A stretch of DNA of 64,000 nt from positions 1,015,282 to 1,079,281 of the forward strand of contig WIDE01000001.1 of NCBI GenBank assembly GCA_015039315.1. Direction: 5' to 3'. Positions 49,956 to 60,822 of this stretch are shown here, piece by piece. A program made the translations under genes and the position numbers. Positions within the stretch are counted from its first letter, which is position 1; every line of letters starts with the position of its first letter. Below the pieces are notes generated by a model that searched no databases, was not told the DNA's origin, and was given only the letters and a program-made list of their open reading frames with translations. This DNA is from Clavulina sp. PMI_390. Lineage: Eukaryota; Basidiomycota; Agaricomycetes; Cantharellales; Hydnaceae.

Positions 49956-52151
49956 ATGGCCATGCTATCCCAAGTGTCAAATGCGAGGCACGTCCTGCTC
50001 TTGTTATACTGTTTTACGCCACTAGTCGCGAACACTTAGGCCGGTCGCTTACACTGTTCACAAATCTCAAAGGCTACACCATGGACAGTATGATGCGGAG
50101 ACAATGAAGACTACTGCCATTGCCACAATCAGTCGATTGGACATTACAGCAAAGAATATCGATACGTCCGTCAAGGTAAGGCCACAAGAATCTCTTTAGC
50201 GGGTCGAGCACTCACCGCCAACTGTGCTAAATAGGGACTTCTATTAAAAGACGATTCCATCAAGGTACTCGCCGCCCTCTTCAAATCGCAGCGAGACACT
50301 CTACATGAGATTGCGAGTCGGACCACCTTTTGGGATGTCCCAGACTTAGCTCAGACGTAAGATGATCCCCATTATTGCGACCGCTCGTTCATCCATTGAC
50401 GTATCATATGAATACTCTTTAGGCTTGTCGACCACATTAACGGTTTTGACACGTACGCCGATGCGTCTCGCTCATGGGTCAAGCTAACAATCCTTCTCAT
50501 TAGCTTACTCAACAATCTTCTACGCCACCTTCAGAGCTCACCGGCTACGCTAGATCACTACCAGATAACTACTCAGGTGAACCGCTTTCCTAAAATTCTC
50601 TTGAAGTGTGCTTACAAGTAAGTAGCAAATTGTGGTGGACGAAATCTGCAGCCAATACAACCCCCAGGTTCTGTCCTCGACAAGCCGAAACCCTGCTCCC
50701 TCAAACGGAATCATCGCGGGTCCAGCGATGCGCCAAATGGCCCTCGGAACTACCGTGGAAACGACTGCTAGTGGTGTAGCCGTGCAACACTCGAGCGTGA
50801 TGGCGGGAAGCGTCAGTTTTTCGCAGGGCCTTCAAGTACGTGGCTTTGCATCACCTCATCACGCATATCGACTAAATAACGATGGCAGAATCCTTTAATG
50901 AGCGGATNNNNNNNNNNNNNNNNNNNNNNNNNNNNNNNNNNNNNNNNNNNNNNNNNNNNNNNNNNNNNNNNNNNNNNNNNNNNNNNNNNNNNNNNNNNNN
51001 NNNNNNNNNNNNNNNNNNNNNNNNNNNNNNNNNNNNNNNNNNNNNNNNNNNNNNNNNNNNNNNNNNNNNNNNNNNNNNNNNNNNNNNNNNNNNNNNNNNN
51101 NNNNNNNNNNNNNNNNNNNNNNNNNNNNNNNNNNNNNNNNNNNNNNNNNNNNNNNNNNNNNNNNNNNNNNNNNNNNNNNNNNNNNNNNNNNNNNNNNNNN
51201 NNNNNNNNNNNNNNNNNNNNNNNNNNNNNNNNNNNNNNNNNNNNNNNNNNNNNNNNNNNNNNNNNNNNNNNNNNNNNNNNNNNNNNNNNNNNNNNNNNNN
51301 NNNNNNNNNNNNNNNNNNNNNNNNNNNNNNNNNNNNNNNNNNNNNNNNNNNNNNNNNNNNNNNNNNNNNNNNNNNNNNNNNNNNNNNNNNNNNNNNNNNN
51401 NNNNNNNNNNNNNNNNNNNNNNNNNNNNNNNNNNNNNNNNNNNNNNNNNNNNNNNNNNNNNNNNNNNNNNNNNNNNNNNNNNNNNNNNNNNNNNNNNNNN
51501 NNNNNNNNNNNNNNNNNNNNNNNNNNNNNNNNNNNNNNNNNNNNNNNNNNNNNNNNNNNNNNNNNNNNNNNNNNNNNNNNNNNNNNNNNNNNNNNNNNNN
51601 NNNNNNNNNNNNNNNNNNNNNNNNNNNNNNNNNNNNNNNNNNNNNNNNNNNNNNNNNNNNNNNNNNNNNNNNNNNNNNNNNNNNNNNNNNNNNNNNNNNN
51701 NNNNNNNNNNNNNNNNNNNNNNNNNNNNNNNNNNNNNNNNNNNNNNNNNNNNNNNNNNNNNNNNNNNNNNNNNNNNNNNNNNNNNNNNNNNNCTTGAGAG
51801 GAGGACAGCATACCAAAGAGTCTGACATATACTCCTTTGGGTGCACAATGTATGAGGTGCGATTTGTTGCTATCTCTGTCAATAGTTAAATGCCTAGCCT
51901 TCCTCTCTTAGATTATAACTGGAAATAAACCTTTCCACGATACCCGAGCCCTGATCAGGCTGCAGCGCAGGATTGAGCAGGGCCATCGCCCAGCTTTTCC
52001 AGCTCTGAGCAATCAAGCATCTGGACTCGGACTCGCCCACAACAATTGTAACCTCTGGCTGTTGTTCCAAAAATCCTGGGACGCGGAGCCTCTTAGACGA
52101 CCTACCTTTGACATGATCAAGGAAGAGCTGGAATTGATCTGGAGCGAGTAG
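49956..52151 (+). CDS. Predicted kinase-fold protein, array copy 2 (interrupted by an assembly gap)
   Basis: Start MAMLSQVSNAR at 49956; the first intron (49988-50072) seems to use a GC donor, and the frame then reads LHHGQYDAETMKTTAIATIS, DITAKNIDTSVK, then VLAALFKSQRDTLHEIAS with [20 protein letters not shown] and LLNNLLRHLQSS. This N-terminal region is closest to copy 3. The kinase N-lobe and catalytic loop fall in the run of N at 50908-51792. After the gap come [29 protein letters not shown] and a C-lobe ending ELELIWSE, stop 52149-52151. Whether this copy keeps a catalytic Asp cannot be seen. Confidence 0.65.
50908..51792. other. Assembly gap (885 N)
   Basis: Unknown bases inside copy 2. 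Translations across it are meaningless. By comparison with copies 1 and 3, it should hold the glycine loop, VAIK, alphaC and HRD/DFG regions. Confidence 0.99.
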
Positions 52152-52801
52152 GAGGGTATCATAGCCCGACTGCATCTCAATGAAGACTCGTTCAAACGTA
52201 GGAACTGTATGACTGTGCGATAGTATACTCTATTGATGCTACCGCATACATAGCCACTACTGTAGGTCTCCATATACTATCGAATTATTTTTCCAGCCAA
52301 GTGGGACAAAGGCTTACCAATTGAACAAATACGAGTGCCAAATGTCCCAATCGCTGGGGTAACCGGGCGTTTGCCGCCGCCACCGACACTAAGGGTTCAC
52401 GCCGTGCTCGCACTGATGCCAACCGATTATCCACTGAATATGGCTACTGGAGTGATTTAACCAACACTTATGTCTATACAATCAAGGAATAATCAAAGTC
52501 CATTCAGTCTCCGAGTCAAGCGCGCTTGTTGAAGTGGTCTATATGGATTTCTCACTTGAGCCCAACAAGCCGTGTCAAATCCCGTTGGTATCAAATCTTG
52601 CGCGACTTCGACGATTGTCGCTATGCGGAGGAGAAGAAAAGAAAATCCTCCTTTGTTCCTCCGGACCCTCGGTTTATTGAGAAGCCAATAAATGGAGCGT
52701 TGCAGGCCAGACCAGAATTCTCCATTCTCCCCCCTATTCTCTCCTCCTACAATTCGACACACTTCGTAGCAGTGCTATCTTTCGTGCATTGGAGTATATC
52801 G
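52152..52801. other. Intergenic region upstream of pseudokinase copy 3
   Basis: About 650 bp. The stretch near 52390-52430 resembles 46410-46450 upstream of copy 1. It contains the palindrome and overlapping short ORFs that I do not consider genes. Confidence 0.6.
52517..52528. promoter_or_regulatory. Perfect 12-bp palindrome CAAGCGCGCTTG upstream of copy 3
   Basis: Identical to the element at 49679-49690, 274 bp before the ATG at 52802. Confidence 0.5.
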
Positions 52802-55105
52802 ATGCTGGCCCAGCTGTCGAGTCTTAGGTATGTATTGCCCTCACCATCGGACTGCCCTACAATTCTGGGTGGTACGCTTGCAAGAATCCAGCTTAATGCT
52901 TGAGTTGGTCATTGACCATATTCCCCTCAGTCAAGGGCCGTCTTACGAACAGCACGACGCAGAAGCGACGAGGAGTGCTGCTATTGCTGTAATCAGTTTG
53001 TTAGCCACTACAGTGAAGGATATTGATGCGTCCGTCAAGGTAAGCTCAGAATAAATTCTGGCTAATTTGATGCTCACTCTCAGCTCTGCTGAACAGGGGC
53101 TTTCCTTCAACGGCGATTCGCTCGAGGTACTCGCTTTCCTCTGCAGATTACAGCGAGACACTCTGTATGAGATTGCGAGCCGGAAGACTTTTTGGGATGT
53201 TCCAGACTTAGCTAAGACGTGAGGTTTTCTTCATACTTATGGCCGCTCATCCGTCTGCTGATGTATCAAATGGACGCACTACAGGCTCGTTGCCTATATT
53301 AAGGGATTCGAAACGTGCGTTCGAACATGGTCTTCATGCATTAGGCTAACAAACCGTCCCTTTCACAGTTGGCTCAACAGCCTTTCACGACACCTTCAGA
53401 GTTCAATAACCTCCCAAGGCCACTCCCAACAATCCTCCCAAGTGAGTCGTCTACCTTTTATACTTCGAATTTTTGCTGAAAAGGACAGTAGTTTATGTCC
53501 AATGCAATCCGAGATATTGCTTCCTCAAGCATACTCATTGCAGCTCCGGCAACACCGCAGACGGTCCTTGAAACGATTGGAATAATGACAGTCAATGATG
53601 TGTCTCTTCCCTCGAATGAGACACCCCAAGCCATAATGCACTCAAACGTGATGACGGGAATCGTCAGTGCCTCACAGAGCCTTCAGGTACTCGACATTGC
53701 ATCGTCTCACTAGCCACATTAACTAATGATCTATTATAGAACCCATTAATGGAGGTCCCAGGTACGCCTGATGCTCAGCAGCGCCCAATGAGTTCCCTTC
53801 AACGAGAAACAGCCGCCATGGTCATCATCGATCCATCCGAGCTTCAGGCGCCTTCCGAGAATCTTTCAGGAAGCCATGCAGTTATCTTGCGAGGAACCTA
53901 TCGCAACCAACTGGTAGCTATCAAGGTGAGTGTATTGCGATACCTCCAATACACTACAGTCACTGCTTGACATGTGGTCGCTTTTTAGGAACTTCAATCC
54001 GAGCGAACACAAAGTAGCGAAAAGTAAACTTCGGCTTCCTCTCAATCTAACTCTTTGTCCTGACACATGATTTATAGGATTCTTGAGGTAGATATCAAGC
54101 AAGGCTTTCACCGTCGCTTTCCATAACCTCATTCCACTGGAACGTCCATCTAGCGTATTGGCCGTGAGAGAAGGATATGGGATCAGCTCAATCACAAGAA
54201 CATAGTACCCTTTATCGGCCTTTCTGGGCTGCAAGGTCAAAACCCAAAACGTGAGTCGCTGTCAAAGCTTGACTCTCCGGATAGATCGAATGGATTACTC
54301 ATGCATGTGAGGTCTTAGTTGTCAGCCAATGGATGCCGAAAGGGAACGCCCCAGAATACGTCACTCAACAATTCAGCAGATACCGGGAGGATGGGTCGCG
54401 GCGTCCCGATGTAATCAAAATCGTAGGACAGCCTTTCTCTTGTACAACAAACTCTACTGACGTATTCTCAAAAATAGTTCCTCGACATTGCCGATGGAAT
54501 GATCTACCTCCACTCTCAAGGTGTGATCCACAGGGTACTCAAGGGCGTATGTATCCAGCTGGACTGCGCGGCTTTTGAGCTCGAGCTGAATGACACTTTT
54601 CTAGAGTAACGTCTTGATTGACGGAGATGGAACCGCACGAATTTCCGATTTTGCTCTATCAGTCATCGAAGGCGAGGCACAAACGAATAGTCGCATGTCA
54701 GCACCGAACTGGACAGCCCCCGAAGTCTTGAACGGAGGCGGGCATACGAAGGAGTCTGATATGTACTCCTTTGGGTGCACGATGTATGAGGTATGATTTA
54801 TTACTTTTAGTCCCGCTAATTAGTGTTTGATCTTCTTTTCTTAGATCATAAGTGGTAGAGAACCTTTCGACAATTACGGTCAACGGGCCAAGCTCACTCT
54901 TCAGAAGAAAATTAAGAACGGCGAGCAACCAGTTTTTCCAACTCGGAACGATCAAGCGTCCGAACTCGGACTAATTGATGAAACGTGTAGACTCTGGCAA
55001 CTGCTGCGAGAATCGTGGTGCATGGAGCCTCGCGGACGGCCGAGTGCTGCCATGATGAAAACAAAACTGGAAACGATTTGGCGCGAGTGGGAGAGCGCTC
55101 CATAG
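52802..55105 (+). CDS. Predicted pseudokinase with helical N-terminal region, array copy 3
   Basis: Start MLAQLSSL joins [19 protein letters not shown] over the intron 52828-52930. Helical segments follow: [64 protein letters not shown]. The kinase fold carries [20 protein letters not shown] (Lys at 53923-53925), [40 protein letters not shown] (54529-54546), [18 protein letters not shown] (54647-54655), WTAPEVL and a C-lobe with [18 protein letters not shown]; it ends EWESAP. HRD is HRV and DFG is DFA. The glycine loop is reduced. Exon borders match copy 1. The end is shorter than copy 1 by a late frame change near the shared TTCAAACGTAGG. Confidence 0.75.
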
Positions 55106-55589
55106 AATAGGCACTCCCTTCAAACGTAGGGGCCATCTGGTAATAAATCTATTGGTGTTGCTTTATGAATAGTTACGAATGTGCAGCATAGACGTTAGCC
55201 CACTTTCTGGACGGAGTGGTAATTCTGAGTCATGAACAAATGTTCGGTTGCATATCTCCTTCTGAATCATCTGCCGTGACCTCGCCGAGGCTTCAAGCAT
55301 CATGCGAAACCTCGGATTCTAAGCTTCCTTGTGACTTAATGGAGTTACTGTGTCCTCTCGTTCATTTTTTTCGGCGGAGGCTGATAATGTGCGGCAGTCT
55401 CGCATCTCAAACCAACCGTCTTCGCGCGAGTCATTGAGATGGCTATAATAGGAGAGGAAATACTTGTGAGACCGAACCTTATCCCCCAAGTTTCGTTTCT
55501 CCTCGTTATCATTTTGTCTTCGTGTCTTCCTCGTCCTCATCGATAACCTATTCGAGCCTCACATTCCTTCACACCGAGCCACCAAAATC
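55106..55589. other. Intergenic region before the Ser/Thr-rich secreted-protein gene
   Basis: About 480 bp. It contains the 3' end of the pseudokinase array and a pyrimidine-rich 5' leader near 55490-55575. No gene is supported. Confidence 0.5.
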
Positions 55590-57415
55590 ATGCTGATGAT
55601 CAATCCCGCCCTTGCCTCGGTTTTCCTCGCTGGTACGAGTACTATGATGCCGATTTTGGCTCACGCAGCTCCCGTGAGTCCCTTCGATTGCTCCACGACA
55701 CTCTACACAGCTGACACAGGTTCTCCACGCAGGTTATGAAAAGAACCCTTGCTACTCCGCTTCTCGCCCCTCCGTTTGATGCACTAGATAGCCCGCCCAC
55801 TCAACCAAATCCCAACTCAAACTCTCTAGTCCCTATGCCACCTCTTCTGCTCAGCAGCACCAACAGCGAAGCCAGCTTGTCTTCCCCTACTAGCCAGGAC
55901 GTTCCAGGAACCATTGACATCCTCGTCTCGTCTTCACCTAGCACACGCGTTGGATCACTCACATTCACTCTCCCCTCCTCTTCGTACTCTTTTGCATCGA
56001 CCTCTACGAACTTGACATCGACGAACACTAACGATAATGGCACTGATTCGAACTCTGCGGGTCTCACACTAGACGTATCAAACACCACCGTGCCAACGAC
56101 ATTCCTGCTCCACCCTGAGCCTAGCGCGCCAAATGGGGCACTAGCCGGACATCCCGATTGGATGGCCATTTCCCTCCGCATACCAGTGCCCACCATTCCA
56201 GCGCCCACCGTTCCTGGCAGCTCCTCAAACGCTAGCTCTACCTCTACGAACACCACCTTCACGTACTGCGCTGAATTCCAGAGCGCCGCTCCCAAGACAG
56301 CATCGGGATCAGGGTCGGGACCGGCAACTCCTGTTGTGGTGAAGCCTTGTGTGCCGGCGCCAAGCTGGGACACATCAACTACGAGCTCACAACTCTTCGT
56401 TTATGACATCGTGACAGGGCAGATTTCGCCATTCTGGGCCTCTCTCATCAATAGTACGAGCGCTAACACAACATCTTTGGCGGAACCTACGACAGCCTCG
56501 GGTAACACGACTTCATCCTCGATCGTGGCTCGCTATGCTGGTGGTTCTAATGTGGATCCGCGACAGAGCGGAAACAATGACGAGAGTACTCAGAGCTCAA
56601 CACCAGCAGGGTTGGTTCCTGCACTGCTCATTTTCAACAAGCTCCCTGGCTCCCCCAACATCTCTCATGTGTCTATAGTGCCTCCAGATATCTCGGGGCC
56701 TGGGGTCGTTGATGTCAGAGTTGGCGACAATGACAGCGAGAGTGACGGGGATGGCGATGATGATAGCGATGAAGATGATATGTCCACTCTTGATCTTACG
56801 ACGACGACGACGAATGCGGACATCGACCCCCAACCAAGTCCCAGTGCTACCACCAACAATATCAATATCAACTATTACTATGATACGTCGCCCAACGAGA
56901 ATACGAGTTTCAACAACACACATAATTCCAATACCACCTTTGAAGATTTCCTCGCTGCTGACGGGACTGATGACCCCTCTGAATCTGATCCTTCTGCTGA
57001 TCCATCCTCACCTGTCGATAGCTCATCAACGACGGCATTCGACTCCGATCCTTCTGCCTCCTGCACCACTGGGGCCGCGACGTGTATAGGCGACCAATTT
57101 GCCTTGTGTGCTAATAATGCCTGGGTCCTACAAGACTGTGGGCCCGGCACGATCTGCCGAGTCGTCCCAGTGTGGGGATCAAGCTCCGGAGAGACGGTTC
57201 CTGTATGTGACACGGAGGAAGACTCAGCGATGCGAATTGCAGCAGGCACAGGTGGAGGCACGAGTGCGATGAGGAGGCGATGGGTGGAGAGCCGGGTGGG
57301 TGGGGGGAGCGGGGTTCGGTTTGGTTTGGGAGTACCGCAGGCGAGCGTCCCCGGGTCAGGGCATGTGTCGAATTCGAGGATTTATAAGCGGATGCACGCT
57401 GAGGCGAAATACTAG
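55590..57415 (+). CDS. Secreted Ser/Thr-rich protein with C-terminal CBM19-like module
   Basis: The first exon encodes a signal peptide, MLMINPALASVFLAGTSTMM...AHAAP; an intron (about 55671-55733) joins it to VMKRTLATPLLAPP. About 400 residues rich in Ser, Thr, Asn, Pro and Asp follow, with acidic repeats and probable glycosylation sites; a folded region may sit around 55910-56440 (TIDILVSSSPSTRVGSLTF; TFLLHPEPS; FVYDIVTGQISPFW). Near the end, SCTTGAATCIGDQFALCANN, WVLQDCGPGTICRVVPVW shows the C-x-G-x-F/W-C-GTxC spacing of CBM19-like chitin-binding modules. It could be a cell-wall-bound chitin-binding protein. The rest of the chain is not recognised. Confidence 0.7.
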
Positions 57416-58273
57416 AACGAGAAACGAGATCCTTGGGAAGCTACGACTGGCAAATGACTTTACGATTTGGTTGCTGCAACCTTCCTATTTACTTTTTAAC
57501 GACCTTCATGTAGAATCTTGTATCATATTATCATCTTTTCTTCTCTATTTATAAGGTTTTCCTCAATATGTACATCAGACACCTCAATCCCCCAACTGAA
57601 TTACCAGCCAGACCCTATATAAGCGCCGTGTCCCACGGGAGACTCTTTCTTCTTCACGCTCTCCAGTCAAATTGCAACTCGTCCCCTGCCGTCTTTCTTT
57701 TCCTGCACCGTCCATGGTTCAGGAGATGTTTGACAATGACCTCCTAGTATTGAGTTGCGCCAAAGTGGGAGCTAAACGGAGTATCCGTACGGCCGTTGCT
57801 CCTCCGCGCGATTTTTTCGCCTCCATGCAGACACGCCTCGTTTGCTTGGAGGGAGGAGCTGGTTGACATTCTTCTTTTTGCTTGTCTTTTGATCGTTTCA
57901 AATAGATCTTCTTGGTCCTTTGCTATATGCTATGATTCCCTCATCCTTCTCATTGCAGGTCCGAGGCTTCCCAGGACTGTTCCAAACCACCTCTCAAGAA
58001 CAAGTCGTCCCCCACTTTTCATCCATCGTATCATAGAAATGTACTCTCCGGTTTTAATGACATAGATCTAATAATAATACCATCTGGCTGCTACAACCTT
58101 GGCCGGAAATCTTGAAGACCGCCCTGATTCCAGATAGTATCCCAACCTCCGCAAACACACTCCCCATGTGCCCTAAAAAGACTGCAATGGGATACAACTG
58201 AGCAAGTTGGTACAACGTGCTAATATATGCGATCCATTTCCTAATGACTGGACAATCGCCCTGATGGGCGTAC
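57416..58273. other. Intergenic region, possible small transcript
   Basis: About 860 bp between converging genes. A strong TATATAAG lies at 57616-57623, 92 bp before an ATG (57715) opening a 50-codon frame, MVQEMFDNDLLVLS. An acceptor-like TTGCAG at 57952-57957 could add a further exon. No homology is recognised, so I do not call a gene. Confidence 0.3.
57616..57623 (+). promoter_or_regulatory. TATA box candidate without an assigned gene
   Basis: TATATAAG followed by a CT-rich tract and ATG at 57715, the arrangement of a fungal core promoter. Confidence 0.35.
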
Positions 58274-60822
58274 TCAATCGTCCTCGTCCACCCTCTCAAT
58301 AGATCTAAAAACACCAAATACAAGACAGAATCAGACCCCATCACTGAACTACGATCCAAAAAAGTGAAGTACTCACGAAGCCTCACTCCTCCCCGTATTA
58401 GGGAAATACGTTGAGAACCCAAATTCGTTGCCTACGAAGTTTCCTGGATTGAAGACGTGGCACCCCTCGTATGTGAGCTCGAAGCGCTCGTAGCTGTCCG
58501 CCAGGATGAGCTGTAGTGGTATTTTCATCAGCTAACATTATGGCTAAGACAAGATAGATCAAACGTACGGTGGTGGGCATGGGGTATAGGCGTAGGGTGT
58601 GATCGAGTGCCCAATTGATCGGTTGTACTGAAATGGGGAGCGGAGATAGATGACATTGATCCACGATCGTTTGAACCAACTACGAGGCAAGACGCGAGAG
58701 GGGAATTATGACCAGCAGTTCAGTCAGTCAGAGCACACAACACGGATGAACGGCAGATACACTCGCACATAGAAAAACAAAATGAACGACTCACATATCG
58801 CTTTGTGTCCATTGCACCCTCCAGATCCGGCTTGACACCCACTAGACTCGCCATCATCTTCTCCATCAGCTCACTCCGCATCACCACAATCTCCTGCCCA
58901 AAGAACTTTATCCTGCACGGGTTCGCCACAAAGTGCGCGCGGTTGGGAGGCATCTTGGAACGGAAGCGCGATGTAAAAGGGGGAGGGAGTGGCGGGCGAG
59001 GAAGCATGGGTGTTCCCCAGGGGTCAAGTGGACCCGGTACGAACAGGAAGTGTGATGCGGAGATGATGGGTTCGTATGAGAGGAGAAGTTCAGCAAGTGC
59101 TTCGAAGAGATCTGCAAGTGGTGGGTCGAGTGGGGTGTTGCTTGTTAGATAGGATTCCACCTGTGGATGTAGGGTGGAGAATACTGACCACCGTATTGAG
59201 CCTGCCCTTCCGTCGTGTTCACATCAACCTTTCTTGTAGAGAAGTTACCGCAAAATATGAACGCAAAGGGTATAAAGTCATGCTCCACACAGCCATCCAG
59301 GACTCTTCGTAGGCCATCGAGAGTACGCGGATGGTCCAGCCATAGGTCGGAAAGAACAAGAAAGTTTGGTGAAGGCTCAAACTCTGCCAGTCGCTCTTGG
59401 TATTTTTCCTGATAAATTGAAATATTTGTTCAGAAAAGGCACCAAGAGGATTGGATCAGTCAATGGTCTTGTACTCACTTCCTCAAGCAAGGTTGTCGCG
59501 CCCTTTCCAAGAAAGTCAATATGGCCAAAGACCGACCTGCATTGAGGTGAAATAGTCAGGAGTGAAACGAACGCAAAATAAGGAAATCAGGCTCGCTTTG
59601 CAGAACTCCGTCGTTCGCAAGGAGGGTGACCAATGACGATGACGTTCAGTGTCTCCTCATCTGTATAATCCCCTTCCACAAGCACAAAGCATCCATCAGT
59701 GAAGAAGCCCTCACTTGGGGTCTACACGGGAACATCAATTAAAGGAGGAGTGAAGTGGGAAGCAAGCACCACTGACAGTGTGCGATATGTCCAACACTAC
59801 CATGCCCTCAAGATCTCTCAAACATAGCTTCCCATCCTGCGTATGCGTCAGAACACCAAATAACATGAAGCGTTCTCCCGCTCGCCCAAGGAGATTCTTC
59901 GTCGTCGAGATCTAACATGGAAAAGAATATCCCCGAAATATTCAGTCTCTCGTGAAAAGTGAGCATGCAAGGCAACAGGGAAGCATGACGGACTTTGAGA
60001 TAATTCGTGCGCTCGCGCCCAGAAATAGGTGGTGAAAAGTTTTCATTTCGCAAGACAGACTGTTTGATCACATTGTGTCGATTTCGGAGCATGGCGGCTT
60101 GTGCGGAGGGTGGAGCGAGCAGGGACGGTTTGATATTGGATCTAGATGGATGCGAGGACACAGATAGAAGGAGCAGGGGGAGATATGAATGAACAAGAAG
60201 AAGAATAGGGATGGACGCCGGAGGTTCTGTCAGAAAAGGTTTCTCGGGATTAATTCATAGTTTCATGGCCCACGAAGAGGGGTTGCTGGCCTAGATCGTG
60301 CCTTTTTGGGATAGGAGGACGAGCAGGTAGAGAGAAAGAGGCATGTGGAAATGCAGGGAAACAAAGAAAAGGGCTGGCTTACTTTTCGAATGTTTTCCGC
60401 TCTATTGACCATTCCCACTTTGGCATCTCGAATGGGTCGATGATGTGGAAGTGATGGTTCGGATCGAGCGAGTCGCCCTCGATGCCGATCCCCGTCTCAC
60501 CCGAGGCTCCAGCCTCGCTGACAATCGTATATACGCGTTCGATTGTCGCGCGTGTTATGATAGTGCTGACATCTAGAGAGATTCGAAGGTCGATCAGTGC
60601 CATGAATCGCCCTAGAAACGCGTCGATTATGGGACGGAAGGGGAGGCGCGGACCTTCCTGCTTCTGGCACTCCTTGGCCATAAGCTCGAGCGCATTTTGT
60701 GCCTCATTATCGTCGATTTCATGTTCACCAAATATCTCTTCGATGAGCTCGACGGCGGCGGGCTGGAGCGCGAACTGGTACTTGCGCGTAAAGACCTTTT
60801 GGATGAGTGGCTTGATATTCAT
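58274..60822 (-). CDS. DPB2: DNA polymerase epsilon subunit B (Dpb2)
   Basis: Essential non-catalytic subunit that ties Pol epsilon to the CMG helicase at replication origins. The N-terminal helical domain starts [17 protein letters not shown] and [14 protein letters not shown]. Downstream exons read [91 protein letters not shown], and [20 protein letters not shown] near the end. These are the OB and inactive phosphoesterase parts in the correct order. The last tiny exon ends [10 protein letters not shown], stop 58274-58276. About ten introns. No damage seen. Confidence 0.88.

Noticed and set aside
50813..51889. Five long ORFs spanning the N run on both strands
   Set aside because: They exist only because the gap has no stop codons.
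46877..55105. NLR-type NACHT or NB-ARC domain in the array
   Set aside because: No P-loop GxxGxGKT or repeat region is present; the C-terminal part is clearly a kinase fold.
55801..56373. 190-codon minus-strand ORF
   Set aside because: Antisense to the Ser/Thr-rich secreted-protein gene.
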